Part shown: positions 6,967 to 14,471 of the stretch, one piece after another
Layout of the letters: the number at the start of each line of letters is the position of its first letter
How positions within the stretch are numbered: position 1 is the first letter of the stretch
Assembly: GCA_001796415.1 (NCBI GenBank)
Contig: MGML01000189.1
Coordinates: 8,387-22,911 of the forward strand
Direction of reading: 5' to 3'
DNA: 14,525 nt
Origin: Chloroflexi bacterium RBG_13_46_14
Lineage (GTDB): Bacteria > Chloroflexota > Dehalococcoidia > Dehalococcoidales > UBA2162
The notes under the pieces: model-generated
The model's input: only the letters and a program-made list of their open reading frames with translations
What the model was told of the DNA's origin: nothing
Database searches by the model: none
Position numbers and translations under genes: made by a program

Positions 6967-7975
6967 TGTTCTCCTCTTCTTCGGCCGATTCTGCTTCTGC
7001 TACCGGTTCTTCGGTTTTTTCCTCTTTTGGTTCTGCCTTAGCCCTGGTTTTTCTCTTTGTTGCCGGCCTGGCAGGTTTCTCTTCTTCAGCCGACTCTTCG
7101 TCCGTTGTATCCTCTGTCTCTTCTGTTGCAGCTTTCTTCCGTCTTCGCGCAGCCGGTTTGGCAGGTTTTTCCTCTTCAGCTATTTCTTTTTCCGCAGATT
7201 CTTCCGCTGCTGCCAGTTCGGTCTCTTCTATCTTTTCTTCATCCACTGACTTAACCTCTGCAGCAGGTTCTTCTGCCACAGATTCCGCTTCCGTTTCAAC
7301 TACTGCAACCGCCTCCAGGATTCCTTCTTCCAGTTCGTCTTCCTTGGCTTCAGGCAGGATATCACCCTTATAAATCCATACTTTTATGCCGATACGTCCC
7401 ATCGTCGTCTTCGCTTCAATGAATCCGTAATCTATATCTGCCCGCAGCGTATGCAGCGGCACCCGGCCTTCATGCATGGTCAAACGACGGGCGATTTCCG
7501 CTCCTCCCAGTCTCCCGGCGCAGCTGACTTTCATACCTTTTGCGCCGGCCTGCATCGTACGGAGCAAAGTCTGTTTCATAGCTCTTCGGAAAGCAATACG
7601 TCGTTCTATCTGTTCTGCGACCTGTTTCGCTACCAGGTAGGCATCCAGTTCGGGGCGTTGAATCTCCTGGATATTCAACTGGACTTTCTTTCCAATAAGG
7701 TGCTCAAGGTAGGCTCGTGTCTCGTCCACTCTCTGGCCACCTCTGCCGATGACAATACCGGGCCTGGCGGTATAGATGGTAATCGAGACCTTATTTGCCT
7801 GCCGTTCGATCTCTACCTGGGAAACGGCGGCTTCAGCATACCGTTCCTGAATACCCTTACGGAGTTTCAGATCCTCCTGTAAAAATTCCACATAATGCTT
7901 GTCGGCATACCATTTGGCCTGCCAGTCACGTATTATGCCGATTCTAAAACCAATAGGATGAACTTTATGCCCCAT
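6953..7975 (-). CDS. rpsC: Small subunit ribosomal protein uS3 with a 130-residue charged C-terminal extension
   Basis: uS3 lies at the mRNA entry tunnel of the 30S head, binds 16S rRNA and takes part in the ribosomal helicase activity. Residues 1-210 are a normal uS3: [14 protein letters not shown] at the start, the KH domain with VIGRGGQ (about 75-81), and the C-terminal domain ending [17 protein letters not shown]. Residues 211-340 are an extra low-complexity stretch dominated by Glu, Ala, Lys and Thr with two basic clusters (RRRKK at 277-281 and KRKTR at 307-311). It is probably disordered. Bacterial S3 usually has about 206-275 residues. The reading frame is intact and the end overlaps rplP, so the extension is unlikely to be an assembly artefact. 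The ATG shares one base with the TAA of rplV (TAATG). Confidence 0.98.
   Translation of the reverse strand: MGHKVHPIGFRIGIIRDWQAKWYADKHYVEFLQEDLKLRKGIQERYAEAAVSQVEIERQANKVSITIYTARPGIVIGRGGQRVDETRAYLEHLIGKKVQLNIQEIQRPELDAYLVAKQVAEQIERRIAFRRAMKQTLLRTMQAGAKGMKVSCAGRLGGAEIARRLTMHEGRVPLHTLRADIDYGFIEAKTTMGRIGIKVWIYKGDILPEAKEDELEEGILEAVAVVETEAESVAEEPAAEVKSVDEEKIEETELAAAEESAEKEIAEEEKPAKPAARRRKKAATEETEDTTDEESAEEEKPARPATKRKTRAKAEPKEEKTEEPVAEAESAEEEENSATT
7043..7180 (-). repeat. Imperfect 30-residue-period repeat inside the rpsC extension
   Basis: Residues 266-281 ([16 protein letters not shown]) and 296-311 ([16 protein letters not shown]) of S3 are near copies spaced exactly 30 residues apart. The DNA is also similar: plus-strand GGCAGGTTTTTCCTCTTCAGC-like sequence at about 7161-7180 recurs with few changes at about 7070-7090. 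A further SAEEE copy occurs near residue 330. It suggests the tail grew by internal duplication. Confidence 0.75.
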
Positions 7976-8313
7976 TAGCTCTCCTGTTCTCCGACGACTA
8001 CCGTAATATGGCTGGAGCGTTTGAGGATAGGACTTACCCTTCCCCGAGCCCTAGCCCTAAATCTTTTCATAGTAGGCGCTTCATCTGCGTATATTCTTAC
8101 AATTTTCAAGTCCGAAGACGAGATCTGAAAAACATTCTCGGCATTAGCGGCTGCTGACTGTATTACTTTGGATACTATTTTTGCTGAAGGGGATTGCACG
8201 AACCTGAGCATATCAAGTGCCTGTTCAACCCGCTTCCCGCGAACCATATCCACCAGCAACCGCGCTTTCCGAGGTGGAATTCCTGTATTTTTCGATGTAG
8301 CTCTTACTTCCAT
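7975..8313 (-). CDS. rplV: Large subunit ribosomal protein uL22
   Basis: uL22 spans the 50S subunit and its long beta hairpin lines the peptide exit tunnel next to uL4. The 112-residue protein has the N-terminal [21 protein letters not shown] and the hairpin segment [30 protein letters not shown]. The MKR triplet affected in macrolide-resistant E. coli is intact. The ATG at 8313 has only a modest SD (AAGGT, overlapping the TAA stop of rpsS, about 13 bases away), so translation may depend on ribosomes arriving from rpsS. The stop overlaps the rpsC start by one base. Confidence 0.98.
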   Translation of the reverse strand: MEVRATSKNTGIPPRKARLLVDMVRGKRVEQALDMLRFVQSPSAKIVSKVIQSAAANAENVFQISSSDLKIVRIYADEAPTMKRFRARARGRVSPILKRSSHITVVVGEQES

Positions 8314-8327
8314 TTTAATCTAAGACC

Positions 8328-8618
8328 TTATTTTTTTCTGACTTGAGAAGTTCGTTCTGCTTTCGAGACATGTCCCCTGTAGGTCCTTGTCATAGCAAAT
8401 TCTCCCAGCTTGTGCCCGACCATGTTTTCAGTAATGAATATAGGGACATGGCGTCTTCCATCATGTACGCCGATAGTGAGTCCAACCATCTCAGGAACAA
8501 TTGTCGCCCATCGAGACCATGTCTTGAGAACGGTCTTTTCACCTGAGCGGTTTATCGCTTCGACTTTTTTCAATAATTTCGGATCAATCGCCGGTCCTTT
8601 TTTAGTTGACCTTGACAT
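8328..8618 (-). CDS. rpsS: Small subunit ribosomal protein uS19
   Basis: uS19 lies in the 30S head and contacts the 50S central protuberance and A-site tRNA. The 96-residue protein starts [19 protein letters not shown] and has the family signature [42 protein letters not shown] in the middle (residues ~33-75), followed by TRTYRGH. Length and sequence are ordinary. The ATG at 8618 has AAAGGGAT about 9 bases upstream. The intergenic distance to rplB is 21 bases and to rplV 14 bases. Confidence 0.99.
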   Translation of the reverse strand: MSRSTKKGPAIDPKLLKKVEAINRSGEKTVLKTWSRWATIVPEMVGLTIGVHDGRRHVPIFITENMVGHKLGEFAMTRTYRGHVSKAERTSQVRKK

Positions 8619-8639
8619 ATCTGCTTATCCCTTTATTTT

Positions 8640-9470
8640 CTACTTACGTCCCCGACGCTTAACTATCAGTCTATCCGAAGCCTTAGACTTACGTGTCTTA
8701 TATCCAAGGGCAGGCTTACCCCAGGGGGTCTTGGGTCCGGGCATACCTATCGGGCTTCTACCTTCGCCGCCGCCATGCGGATGATCGCGCGGGTTCATGG
8801 CCGAACCTCTCACCGTCGGTCTTATGCCCATCCAGCGTTTCCGTCCGGCTTTACCCAGTTTGATTCCCTGGTGGTCCAGATTACCTACCTGACCGATAGT
8901 CGCCATGCAGTTGCTGCGCACCCGTCTCGATTCTCCGGAGGGAAGTCTCAACAAAGCATAATCACCTTCCAGGGCGACTATCTGGGCAGACATTCCGGCG
9001 CTTCTCACCATCTGTCCGCCTTTTCCCGGCTGCATTTCAACATTGTGTATCATGGTTCCGCTGGGAATTCTCCTCATTGGTAGAGCATTGCCCGGCTTGA
9101 TTTCGGCATCTTCACCGGCTTTAACGGTATCGCCAACTTTCAGTCCCATCGGCGCCAGTATATATCTCTTGTCACCGTCAGCGTAATAGACCAGGGCGAT
9201 GCGGGCTGAGCGGTTGGGATCATACTCAATCGCGGCCACTTTACCCGGTACGCCAATTTTATCTCTCTTAAAATCGATTAACCGGAGTCGCCTTTTTGCT
9301 CCGCCGCCACGATGACGCACGGTAATACGACCCTGGCTGTTACGCCCGGCTTGTTTCTTTAACGGCAGGACAAGCGATTTTTCCGGTTTTGTCTTCGTTA
9401 TCTCGTCAAACGTCGCCCCGGTCATACCGCGTCTTCCCGGGGAGGTCGGCCTGTATACCTTTATCGCCAT
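8640..9470 (-). CDS. rplB: Large subunit ribosomal protein uL2
   Basis: uL2 is one of the most conserved 50S proteins; it bridges to the 30S subunit (B7b) and supports the peptidyl transferase region. The 276-residue product has the N-terminal RNA-binding domain with [15 protein letters not shown] (about 43-57) and the C-terminal signature [15 protein letters not shown] near residues 226-240, including H230, the counterpart of E. coli H229. It ends in the usual basic tail ([14 protein letters not shown]). The ATG at 9470 has an AGGAGT SD at a rather long 13-base spacing. The 39 bases to rplW show no clear structure. The gene stops with TAG. Confidence 0.99.
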   Translation of the reverse strand: MAIKVYRPTSPGRRGMTGATFDEITKTKPEKSLVLPLKKQAGRNSQGRITVRHRGGGAKRRLRLIDFKRDKIGVPGKVAAIEYDPNRSARIALVYYADGDKRYILAPMGLKVGDTVKAGEDAEIKPGNALPMRRIPSGTMIHNVEMQPGKGGQMVRSAGMSAQIVALEGDYALLRLPSGESRRVRSNCMATIGQVGNLDHQGIKLGKAGRKRWMGIRPTVRGSAMNPRDHPHGGGEGRSPIGMPGPKTPWGKPALGYKTRKSKASDRLIVKRRGRK

Positions 9471-9509
9471 TCTCTATATAAACTCCTGATACTATCCTTT
9501 TACGAATCC

Positions 9510-9794
9510 CTAAGCACCCTCGAAGAACTGAATCGAGTCGCCCGGTTTAAGGGTGACAATAGCCTTCTTCCAGGGATGGGGAGGCAACTCGCGTCGTCCC
9601 AGTCTCCGGCTTTTGCCTTTCATATTTATAATATTTACTTTTAATACATCCACGTTGAATGCTTTTTCGACGGCTTCTTTTACCAGCGCTTTATTGGCTT
9701 CTCTTGCCACTTCAAAAGCATATTTATTCTCTTCCTGGAGGACGGTAGATTTTTCAGTTATCAGTGGACGCCGCAACACTTCATACAGGTGCAT
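9510..9794 (-). CDS. rplW: Large subunit ribosomal protein uL23
   Basis: uL23 sits beside the polypeptide exit and is the main ribosomal contact for trigger factor, SRP and the SecY channel. The 94-residue protein has LRRPLITEKS near the N-terminus, the segment YAFEVAREANKALVKEAVEKAFNVDVLKVN, and GKSRRLGRRELPPHPWKKAIVTL, all typical. The ATG at 9794 lies inside the end of rplD (14-base overlap). The SD GGGAGG is 6 bases upstream, but it can pair with CCCTCC just before it (see the hairpin entry). The gene ends in TAG. Confidence 0.98.
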   Translation of the reverse strand: MHLYEVLRRPLITEKSTVLQEENKYAFEVAREANKALVKEAVEKAFNVDVLKVNIINMKGKSRRLGRRELPPHPWKKAIVTLKPGDSIQFFEGA

Positions 9795-10437
9795 CGGTGC
9801 CTCCCTCGGAGGGCTTCTCGCCCCATATCTCTTCTGCTTTTCGTACCGCGTCCACGGTCATAAGCAGTTTCTTTCGTGACAGTATGTCGACCACATTAAT
9901 CAGGTCTACCGGTGTAATGTTGATTCCCGCGATATTCCTGGCCGATTTTACTACATTCTCGTCAGCTCCTGCGGTAACTACCAGAGCTGAAGAGTCCATA
10001 CCCAAGGCGGAGAGAATACCTGCCATCTCTTTTGTCACAGGTTTTCCAAATGCCAGTTCATCTATTACTACCAGTTCTTTATCATTCGCTTTTGCAGACA
10101 GTACGCACCTTAACGCCAGCTGGCGCATTTTTCTGGGCATAGACTGACGGTAATTGCGAGGTTTAGGTCCGAACATGATGCCACCGCCGCGTCTCGTCCC
10201 GGATTTTATGCTGCCTGCCCTGGCATTCCCGGTTCCCTTCTGACGGAACAATTTCCTGGTGGAACCGGCTACTTCACTCCGGGTCTTGGTGCTGGAAGTA
10301 CCCTGACGGGCATTTGCCTGCTGCCTGACGACAGCCTGGTGTACAATCGTCTGGTTAAAAGGTATGCCGAATACGTACTCGCTTACCTCGATATTTCCAG
10401 TTTCTTCACCGTTTTTATTATAAACCGGTATCTGCAC
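9781..10437 (-). CDS. rplD: Large subunit ribosomal protein uL4
   Basis: uL4 binds 23S rRNA early and extends a loop into the peptide exit tunnel; in E. coli it also represses its own S10 operon. The 218-residue product has TRSEVAGSTRKLFRQKGTGNARAG-type loop sequence near residues 53-76, continuing into RRGGGIMFGPKPRNY and PRKMRQLALRCVLSAK, which are characteristic. The start is GTG (10437), directly abutting the TAA of rplC with zero gap. AAGGGG inside the last rplC codons serves as SD. The C-terminus (PSEGGTDAPV) is slightly extended and overlaps rplW by 14 bases. No E. coli-like S10 leader for L4 control is seen ahead of rpsJ. Confidence 0.98.
   Translation of the reverse strand: MQIPVYNKNGEETGNIEVSEYVFGIPFNQTIVHQAVVRQQANARQGTSSTKTRSEVAGSTRKLFRQKGTGNARAGSIKSGTRRGGGIMFGPKPRNYRQSMPRKMRQLALRCVLSAKANDKELVVIDELAFGKPVTKEMAGILSALGMDSSALVVTAGADENVVKSARNIAGINITPVDLINVVDILSRKKLLMTVDAVRKAEEIWGEKPSEGGTDAPV
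9799..9814 (-). promoter_or_regulatory. Possible hairpin sequestering the rplW Shine-Dalgarno
   Basis: In the minus-strand RNA, GCCCUCC is followed after two bases (GA) by GGGAGGC. This can fold into a short stem with one C-A mismatch and a tight CGAG loop, burying the GGGAGG that serves as SD for rplW. It lies within the last codons of rplD, so ribosomes finishing rplD would melt it. The loop is small and the stem short, so the effect may be weak. Confidence 0.35.
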
Positions 10438-11064
10438 TTACTTTTTCCCCTTGACTGATTTCCTTATCATTAACAGCCCATTCTTGTTCCCCGGGATCGC
10501 CCCTTTGACCAGCAGCAGGTTACGTTCCGGATCTGCTTTTATTACTTTCAGGCCACGTACGGTTACCCTTTCTCCGCCCATATGTCCGGCCATTCTCATT
10601 CCTTTCCAGACCCTGCCGGGGGAAGTTGAAGCTCCGATCGATCCGGGAGCGCGATGCCTGTCGGACTGTCCGTGTGTTTTCGGTCCGCCGGCGAAATGGT
10701 GTCTCTTGACGACACCAGAGAAACCTTTACTCTTCGATATTCCTGTAACGTCAACAAGATCGCCTTCCTGAAACAGGCTGACATCCACCTTGTCGCCAAC
10801 ATTAATCTCCGAGGTATCTTCCACTCTCAGTTCCCTGAGGTACCTGAAGTTACCAAGTTCCTTCATCTGCCCCTTCCGGGGAGAATTGATTTTTTTCGCT
10901 TCACCAAAACCATACTGCACTGCCTCATAGCCTTCCTTTTCGGAAGTCTTAATCTGCAACACGGTACACGGACCCGCTTCGACCGCGGTTACCGCTTCGG
11001 CTTTACCTTCTTCCGTGAACACCTGGGTCATACCCAGTTTTTTACCTAATATTCCTTTTACCAT
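10438..11064 (-). CDS. rplC: Large subunit ribosomal protein uL3
   Basis: uL3 is one of two proteins able to initiate 50S assembly, and its long loop reaches the peptidyl transferase centre. The 208-residue product starts MVKGILGKKLGMTQVF and carries the family signature GFSGVVKRHHFAGGPKTHGQSD with RAPGSIGASTSPGRVWKGMRMAGHMGGERVT after it. Where E. coli L3 has the methylated glutamine Q150 (SIGQNQ), this protein reads SIGAST, so the PrmB target is absent, as in many Gram-positive bacteria. The ATG at 11064 has a weak SD (GGGAT region). The gap to rpsJ is 17 bases. Confidence 0.99.
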   Translation of the reverse strand: MVKGILGKKLGMTQVFTEEGKAEAVTAVEAGPCTVLQIKTSEKEGYEAVQYGFGEAKKINSPRKGQMKELGNFRYLRELRVEDTSEINVGDKVDVSLFQEGDLVDVTGISKSKGFSGVVKRHHFAGGPKTHGQSDRHRAPGSIGASTSPGRVWKGMRMAGHMGGERVTVRGLKVIKADPERNLLLVKGAIPGNKNGLLMIRKSVKGKK

Positions 11065-11081
11065 ATCTTCTATCCCGGTAT

Positions 11082-11390
11082 TTATATTTTAATGTCTATC
11101 TCGACTCCCGAAGGCAGATTGAGTCCGGTAAGAGAGTCTATCGTCTTTGAGGTAGTCTCAATGATGTCGATGAGACGCGTGTGAGTCCGGATCTCGAACT
11201 GCTCCTGTGAGTCTTTGTCGATAAAAGGTGAGCGGATAACGCTGTACTTCTGAATACGCGTGGGCAGCGGTACAGGCCCGGAAACAACCGCTCCGGTTCG
11301 TTCGACCGTCTCTACAATCTGTTCAGCCGCCTGGTCTACCAGTTTGTGATCGAAACCTTTTATCTTGATACGAATTTTTTGTTTAGGCAT
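11082..11390 (-). CDS. rpsJ: Small subunit ribosomal protein uS10
   Basis: uS10 is a 30S head protein that also pairs with NusB in transcription antitermination. The 102-residue product has normal length, with [17 protein letters not shown] at the N-terminus and the loop [23 protein letters not shown] followed by the signature [11 protein letters not shown]. Relative to E. coli, positions 56-57 in the loop near the tetracycline site are Phe-Ile instead of His-Val. The ATG at 11390 follows the fusA stop by only 4 bases, with a GAGGAT SD overlapping the fusA TGA. There is therefore no room for a separate S10 promoter or leader between them, and S10 is probably made from the fusA transcript. Confidence 0.99.
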   Translation of the reverse strand: MPKQKIRIKIKGFDHKLVDQAAEQIVETVERTGAVVSGPVPLPTRIQKYSVIRSPFIDKDSQEQFEIRTHTRLIDIIETTSKTIDSLTGLNLPSGVEIDIKI

Positions 11391-11394
11391 ATCC

Positions 11395-13467
11395 TCAATA
11401 TCCTGTTTTATTCGTGAGTTGAGCTACCTGGTCTGCAGGCATCTCCTGATATTCGTAAAATTCCATAGAATGTGTTGCCCTCCCTTGTGTCTGAGACCTG
11501 AGACTGGTAGTATAGCCAAAAGCCTCAGCCAGCGGAATATGAGCATGAATGGTAGTCGTATCTATGTATATTTCTATCGATACGATGTGGGCTCTCCTTG
11601 CATTAAGGTCAGCCACGATATCTCCAAGGTACTGTTCGGGCGTAACCACTTCGATTTTCATGATAGGCTGGAGAATTACGGGTTTTGCCTTCGCAACACC
11701 CTTTTTCAGCGCCATAGAGCCAGCCACCTTGAAAGCAATCTCTGAGGAGTCTACTTCATGATAACTTCCGTCGTAAATCGTCGCCTTAATATCCACCACG
11801 GGATAATTGGCAAGCACGCCCGTTGCCATCGCTTCTTTAATTCCTTCTTCGATCGCCGGGAAATACTGTCTTGGGATAGCATTACCCCTGATACCGTTAA
11901 CGAACTTCAGACCGCTGCCTTTCTCTCCCGGTTCGAGTTCGAGACAGACATGGCCATACTGTCCGTGACCGCCGGTCTGGCGGACGAATTTGCCTTCGGC
12001 CTGAGCCGTTATCGTGATAGTCTCTTTATAAGCAACCTTGGGCTTACCGACTTTAGCACCTACCTTAAATTCAGAAAGCAGTCGGCTTACAATCACTTCA
12101 AGGTGAAGTTCTCCCATGCCAGATATAATCGTCTGGCCTGTTTCGCTATTATATTCAACTTTAAACGTTGGGTCTTCCTCAGTCAGTTTCTGAAGCGCTA
12201 TTCCCATCTTGTCCTGATCCTGGGTCGTCTTGGGTTCAATCGACACCGATATTACCGGCTCGGGGAATTTAATCGATTCCAGAAGCACCGGGTGAGAAGG
12301 ATCACAGAGAGTATGACCAGTGAAAGTATTCTTCAAACCCAGGGTAGCTGCTATAGCCCCTGTGTCCGCTTCATCAACTTCTTCCCTGCGGTTAGCGTGC
12401 ATTAAAAGGAGCCTGCCGATTCTTTCTCTCTTCTGAGTTGTAGAGTTATATACCTGAGCTCCGGCTTCAATTCTACCGGAATATACTCTGAAATACACCA
12501 GCCTGCCGACAAACGGATCAGAAACAACCTTGAAAGCCAGTGCCGTAAACGGCGTTTCATCGCTGGCAGGTATGTCTTCTTCATTTCCCCTGATATTCAC
12601 GGCTTTTACCGGAGGTACGTCAAGGGGAGATGGGAGGTAATCAACGATCGCATCCAGCAGCTTCTGCATTCCTTTATTACGTAACGCACTGCCGCATAAT
12701 ATAGGAACAACCTTATTTGCCAGGGTCACTCTTCTGACCGCAGCCTTAATCTCGGCAACGGTGAGGTTCCGTCCGTCAAGATAAGCTTCAAGTATCTCGT
12801 CGTCGAATTCAGCGAGTTTTTCGATCAGGGCATGCCGCCGCTCATCAACTTTTGCTTTTACGGCTTCTGGAATACTCTCTTCCCTGGTGGGAGACTCAAG
12901 CGTTCCATCATAACTCCAGGCTCGTTCTTCTATAAGGTCAATAATGCCACGGTATGATTCCTCGCTGCCAAGAGGTATCTGGATAGGCAGTGGTTTGGCT
13001 TTGAGTCGTTCTTCTATCATAGAAATGGTGCGATCGAAGTTCGCGCCAATTCTGTCCATCTTGTTTATAAAGCAGATACGCGGCACGCGATACCTGTTCG
13101 CCTGCCGCCAGACTGTTTCCGACTGTGCTTCAACACCGGCAACAGCATCAAACACGACAACACCGCCGTCCAGGACTCTAAGGCTTCGTTCTACTTCTGC
13201 GGTGAAATCAACGTGTCCGGGTGTATCGATAATATTGATACGGTGACCTTTCCATGATGCAGTAGTGGCCGCCGCGGTAATCGTGATACCGCGTTCCTTT
13301 TCCTGGTCCATCCAGTCCATTACTGCCGTTCCCTCGTGTACTTCGCCAACCTTATAAGTCCGGCCGGTATAATAGAGGATCCTCTCGGTGACGGTAGTCT
13401 TACCGGCATCGATATGGGCTATAAATGCCATATTCCGGATATCCTCTAACGGGAAACTCCTGGACAC
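11395..13467 (-). CDS. fusA: Translation elongation factor G (EF-G)
   Basis: GTPase that drives tRNA-mRNA translocation and, with RRF, ribosome recycling. Numbered from GTG 13467 (690 residues, family range about 690-704): P-loop AHIDAGKT (17-24), switch I RGITI (59-63), DTPGH with catalytic H85 (81-85), NKMD (135-138), GSAL of G5, and the domain IV loop [12 protein letters not shown]. The C-terminus holds the usual [15 protein letters not shown]. The open frame extends 56 codons further into rpsG, but GTG 13467 fits best. It gives [11 protein letters not shown], matching the family N-terminus, and AAGGGG lies 7 bases upstream. An ATG at 13512 (705 residues) has no SD and is the main alternative. 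No tuf follows; rpsJ starts 4 bases downstream. Confidence 0.98.
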   Translation of the reverse strand: MSRSFPLEDIRNMAFIAHIDAGKTTVTERILYYTGRTYKVGEVHEGTAVMDWMDQEKERGITITAAATTASWKGHRINIIDTPGHVDFTAEVERSLRVLDGGVVVFDAVAGVEAQSETVWRQANRYRVPRICFINKMDRIGANFDRTISMIEERLKAKPLPIQIPLGSEESYRGIIDLIEERAWSYDGTLESPTREESIPEAVKAKVDERRHALIEKLAEFDDEILEAYLDGRNLTVAEIKAAVRRVTLANKVVPILCGSALRNKGMQKLLDAIVDYLPSPLDVPPVKAVNIRGNEEDIPASDETPFTALAFKVVSDPFVGRLVYFRVYSGRIEAGAQVYNSTTQKRERIGRLLLMHANRREEVDEADTGAIAATLGLKNTFTGHTLCDPSHPVLLESIKFPEPVISVSIEPKTTQDQDKMGIALQKLTEEDPTFKVEYNSETGQTIISGMGELHLEVIVSRLLSEFKVGAKVGKPKVAYKETITITAQAEGKFVRQTGGHGQYGHVCLELEPGEKGSGLKFVNGIRGNAIPRQYFPAIEEGIKEAMATGVLANYPVVDIKATIYDGSYHEVDSSEIAFKVAGSMALKKGVAKAKPVILQPIMKIEVVTPEQYLGDIVADLNARRAHIVSIEIYIDTTTIHAHIPLAEAFGYTTSLRSQTQGRATHSMEFYEYQEMPADQVAQLTNKTGY

Positions 13468-13474
13468 AGATTTA

Positions 13475-13480
13475 CCCCTT
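13475..13480 (-). promoter_or_regulatory. Shine-Dalgarno that sets the GTG start of fusA
   Basis: The minus strand reads AAGGGG here, 7 bases before GTG at 13467. The only ATG competitor, at 13512, is preceded by CCCTCAAGAACAATGCT, which has no SD. The resulting N-terminus also matches the EF-G family better. The 67 bases from the rpsG stop to this GTG contain only a weak 5-bp stem (AGCAT with ATGCT). Confidence 0.75.
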
Positions 13481-13534
13481 ATTTCTAATTTGTTAGTAGC
13501 TATTCTTACCATAGCATTGTTCTTGAGGGATGCT

Positions 13535-14005
13535 CTACCATCTGTAATGAGCGAAAGCCCGGTTCGCTTCAGCCATCCGGTGGGTATCATCGCGTTTCTT
13601 GACGGTTGCCCCCTGCCCTTTCGCGGCGTCACCAAGTTCTGCCGCCAGTTTTTCCATCATTGATTTTCCCTGTCTTGCCCGGGCTGAGGCAACAAGCCAG
13701 CGTAACGCTAGAGTCATGCTCCGTTCAGGGCTAACATCGACCGGGACCTGATAAGTGGCGCCTCCAATACGACGTGACTTTACCTGGAGTTGGGGAGTGG
13801 CATTCCTGACCGCCTGTTGAAGAACGGTGATTACCGGTTGCGATTCTCTTTCCTCCAGCACGCCGAGGGCACCGTAGACAATTTTCTCGGCTGTACTCTT
13901 TTTCCCGTCAAGCATAATTTTATTAATCAACCTGGATACCATAGGATTATGGTATCTTGCATCAGGTACTATTTCTCTTTTTTCGGCACGATTCCGTCGT
14001 GACAT
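13535..14005 (-). CDS. rpsG: Small subunit ribosomal protein uS7
   Basis: uS7 is a primary 16S rRNA binder that nucleates the 30S head and contacts E-site tRNA and mRNA; in E. coli it represses the str operon. The 156-residue protein has the common bacterial length. It begins [31 protein letters not shown] (the basic N-terminal arm), contains [20 protein letters not shown] with RWLV after it, and ends [21 protein letters not shown]. The ATG at 14005 has a perfect TAGGAGG SD that begins inside the TAG stop of rpsL, with an 8-base gap between genes. Confidence 0.99.
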   Translation of the reverse strand: MSRRNRAEKREIVPDARYHNPMVSRLINKIMLDGKKSTAEKIVYGALGVLEERESQPVITVLQQAVRNATPQLQVKSRRIGGATYQVPVDVSPERSMTLALRWLVASARARQGKSMMEKLAAELGDAAKGQGATVKKRDDTHRMAEANRAFAHYRW

Positions 14006-14013
14006 TTTTCCTC

Positions 14014-14445
14014 CTAGTCAGTCACGGCTGTTGACTTAGAGCGTTTTGTTCCGTATTTGCTGCGTCCCTGTTTCCTGCCATTTACACCGGTGGTATCCAT
14101 GGTTCCTCTTACTATATGATACCGGACACCGGGCAGGTCTTTGACACGTCCGCCCCGAATAAGAACAACCGAGTGTTCCTGGAGTTCATGTCCTTCACCG
14201 GGTATATAAGCGGTTACTTCCATGGTGTTACTCAGCCTTACTCTGGCTACCTTGCGGAGTGCCGAGTTAGGCTTCCTGGGAGTCTGTGTCTTAACCTGGA
14301 CGCATACACCGCGTTTCTGCGGACACCCTTTACCTTCAACCATTCTGTTCTTCAAAGAATTGAAATTATAGTGGAGGGCGACGGTTTTAACCTTTTTACT
14401 CGCCCTCTGTCTTCCTTTGCGTACAAGCTGGTTAATAGTTGGCAT
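14014..14445 (-). CDS. rpsL: Small subunit ribosomal protein uS12, with Arg at the classical streptomycin-resistance lysine
   Basis: uS12 lies in the 30S decoding centre and controls translational accuracy. The 143-residue protein has [12 protein letters not shown] at the start, then CPQKRGVC, and the two decoding loops. The first loop reads TPRKPNSA where E. coli and most bacteria have TPKKPNSA. Arg57 (codon AGG, bases 14275-14277) is at the position of E. coli mature K42 and M. tuberculosis K43. The second loop [12 protein letters not shown] keeps the usual K102, the modifiable D103 and P105. The protein is about 19 residues longer than E. coli S12, mostly from an N-terminal insertion between residues 18 and 41 as in Bacillus, plus a short tail. 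The ATG at 14445 has AGGAGA 10 bases upstream. It is the first gene of the block in this window. Confidence 0.99.
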   Translation of the reverse strand: MPTINQLVRKGRQRASKKVKTVALHYNFNSLKNRMVEGKGCPQKRGVCVQVKTQTPRKPNSALRKVARVRLSNTMEVTAYIPGEGHELQEHSVVLIRGGRVKDLPGVRYHIVRGTMDTTGVNGRKQGRSKYGTKRSKSTAVTD

Positions 14446-14471
14446 AATATTCTTGTCTCCTACAATTAAAA

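Noticed and set aside
11758..12405. A 215-codon plus-strand open frame inside fusA
   Set aside because: It is antisense to the conserved domains of EF-G, with no SD of note and no recognisable domain.
13468..13534. 67-base rpsG-fusA gap as an S7 binding site or promoter
   Set aside because: Only a 5-bp stem with a 12-base loop (AGCAT/ATGCT) is visible, with no -35/-10 pair. It is too weak to support a regulatory call.
13468..13635. N-terminal extension of EF-G of up to 56 residues
   Set aside because: The extra codons overlap rpsG, have no SD and do not match the EF-G N-terminus. The GTG at 13467 has both a good SD and the expected protein start.
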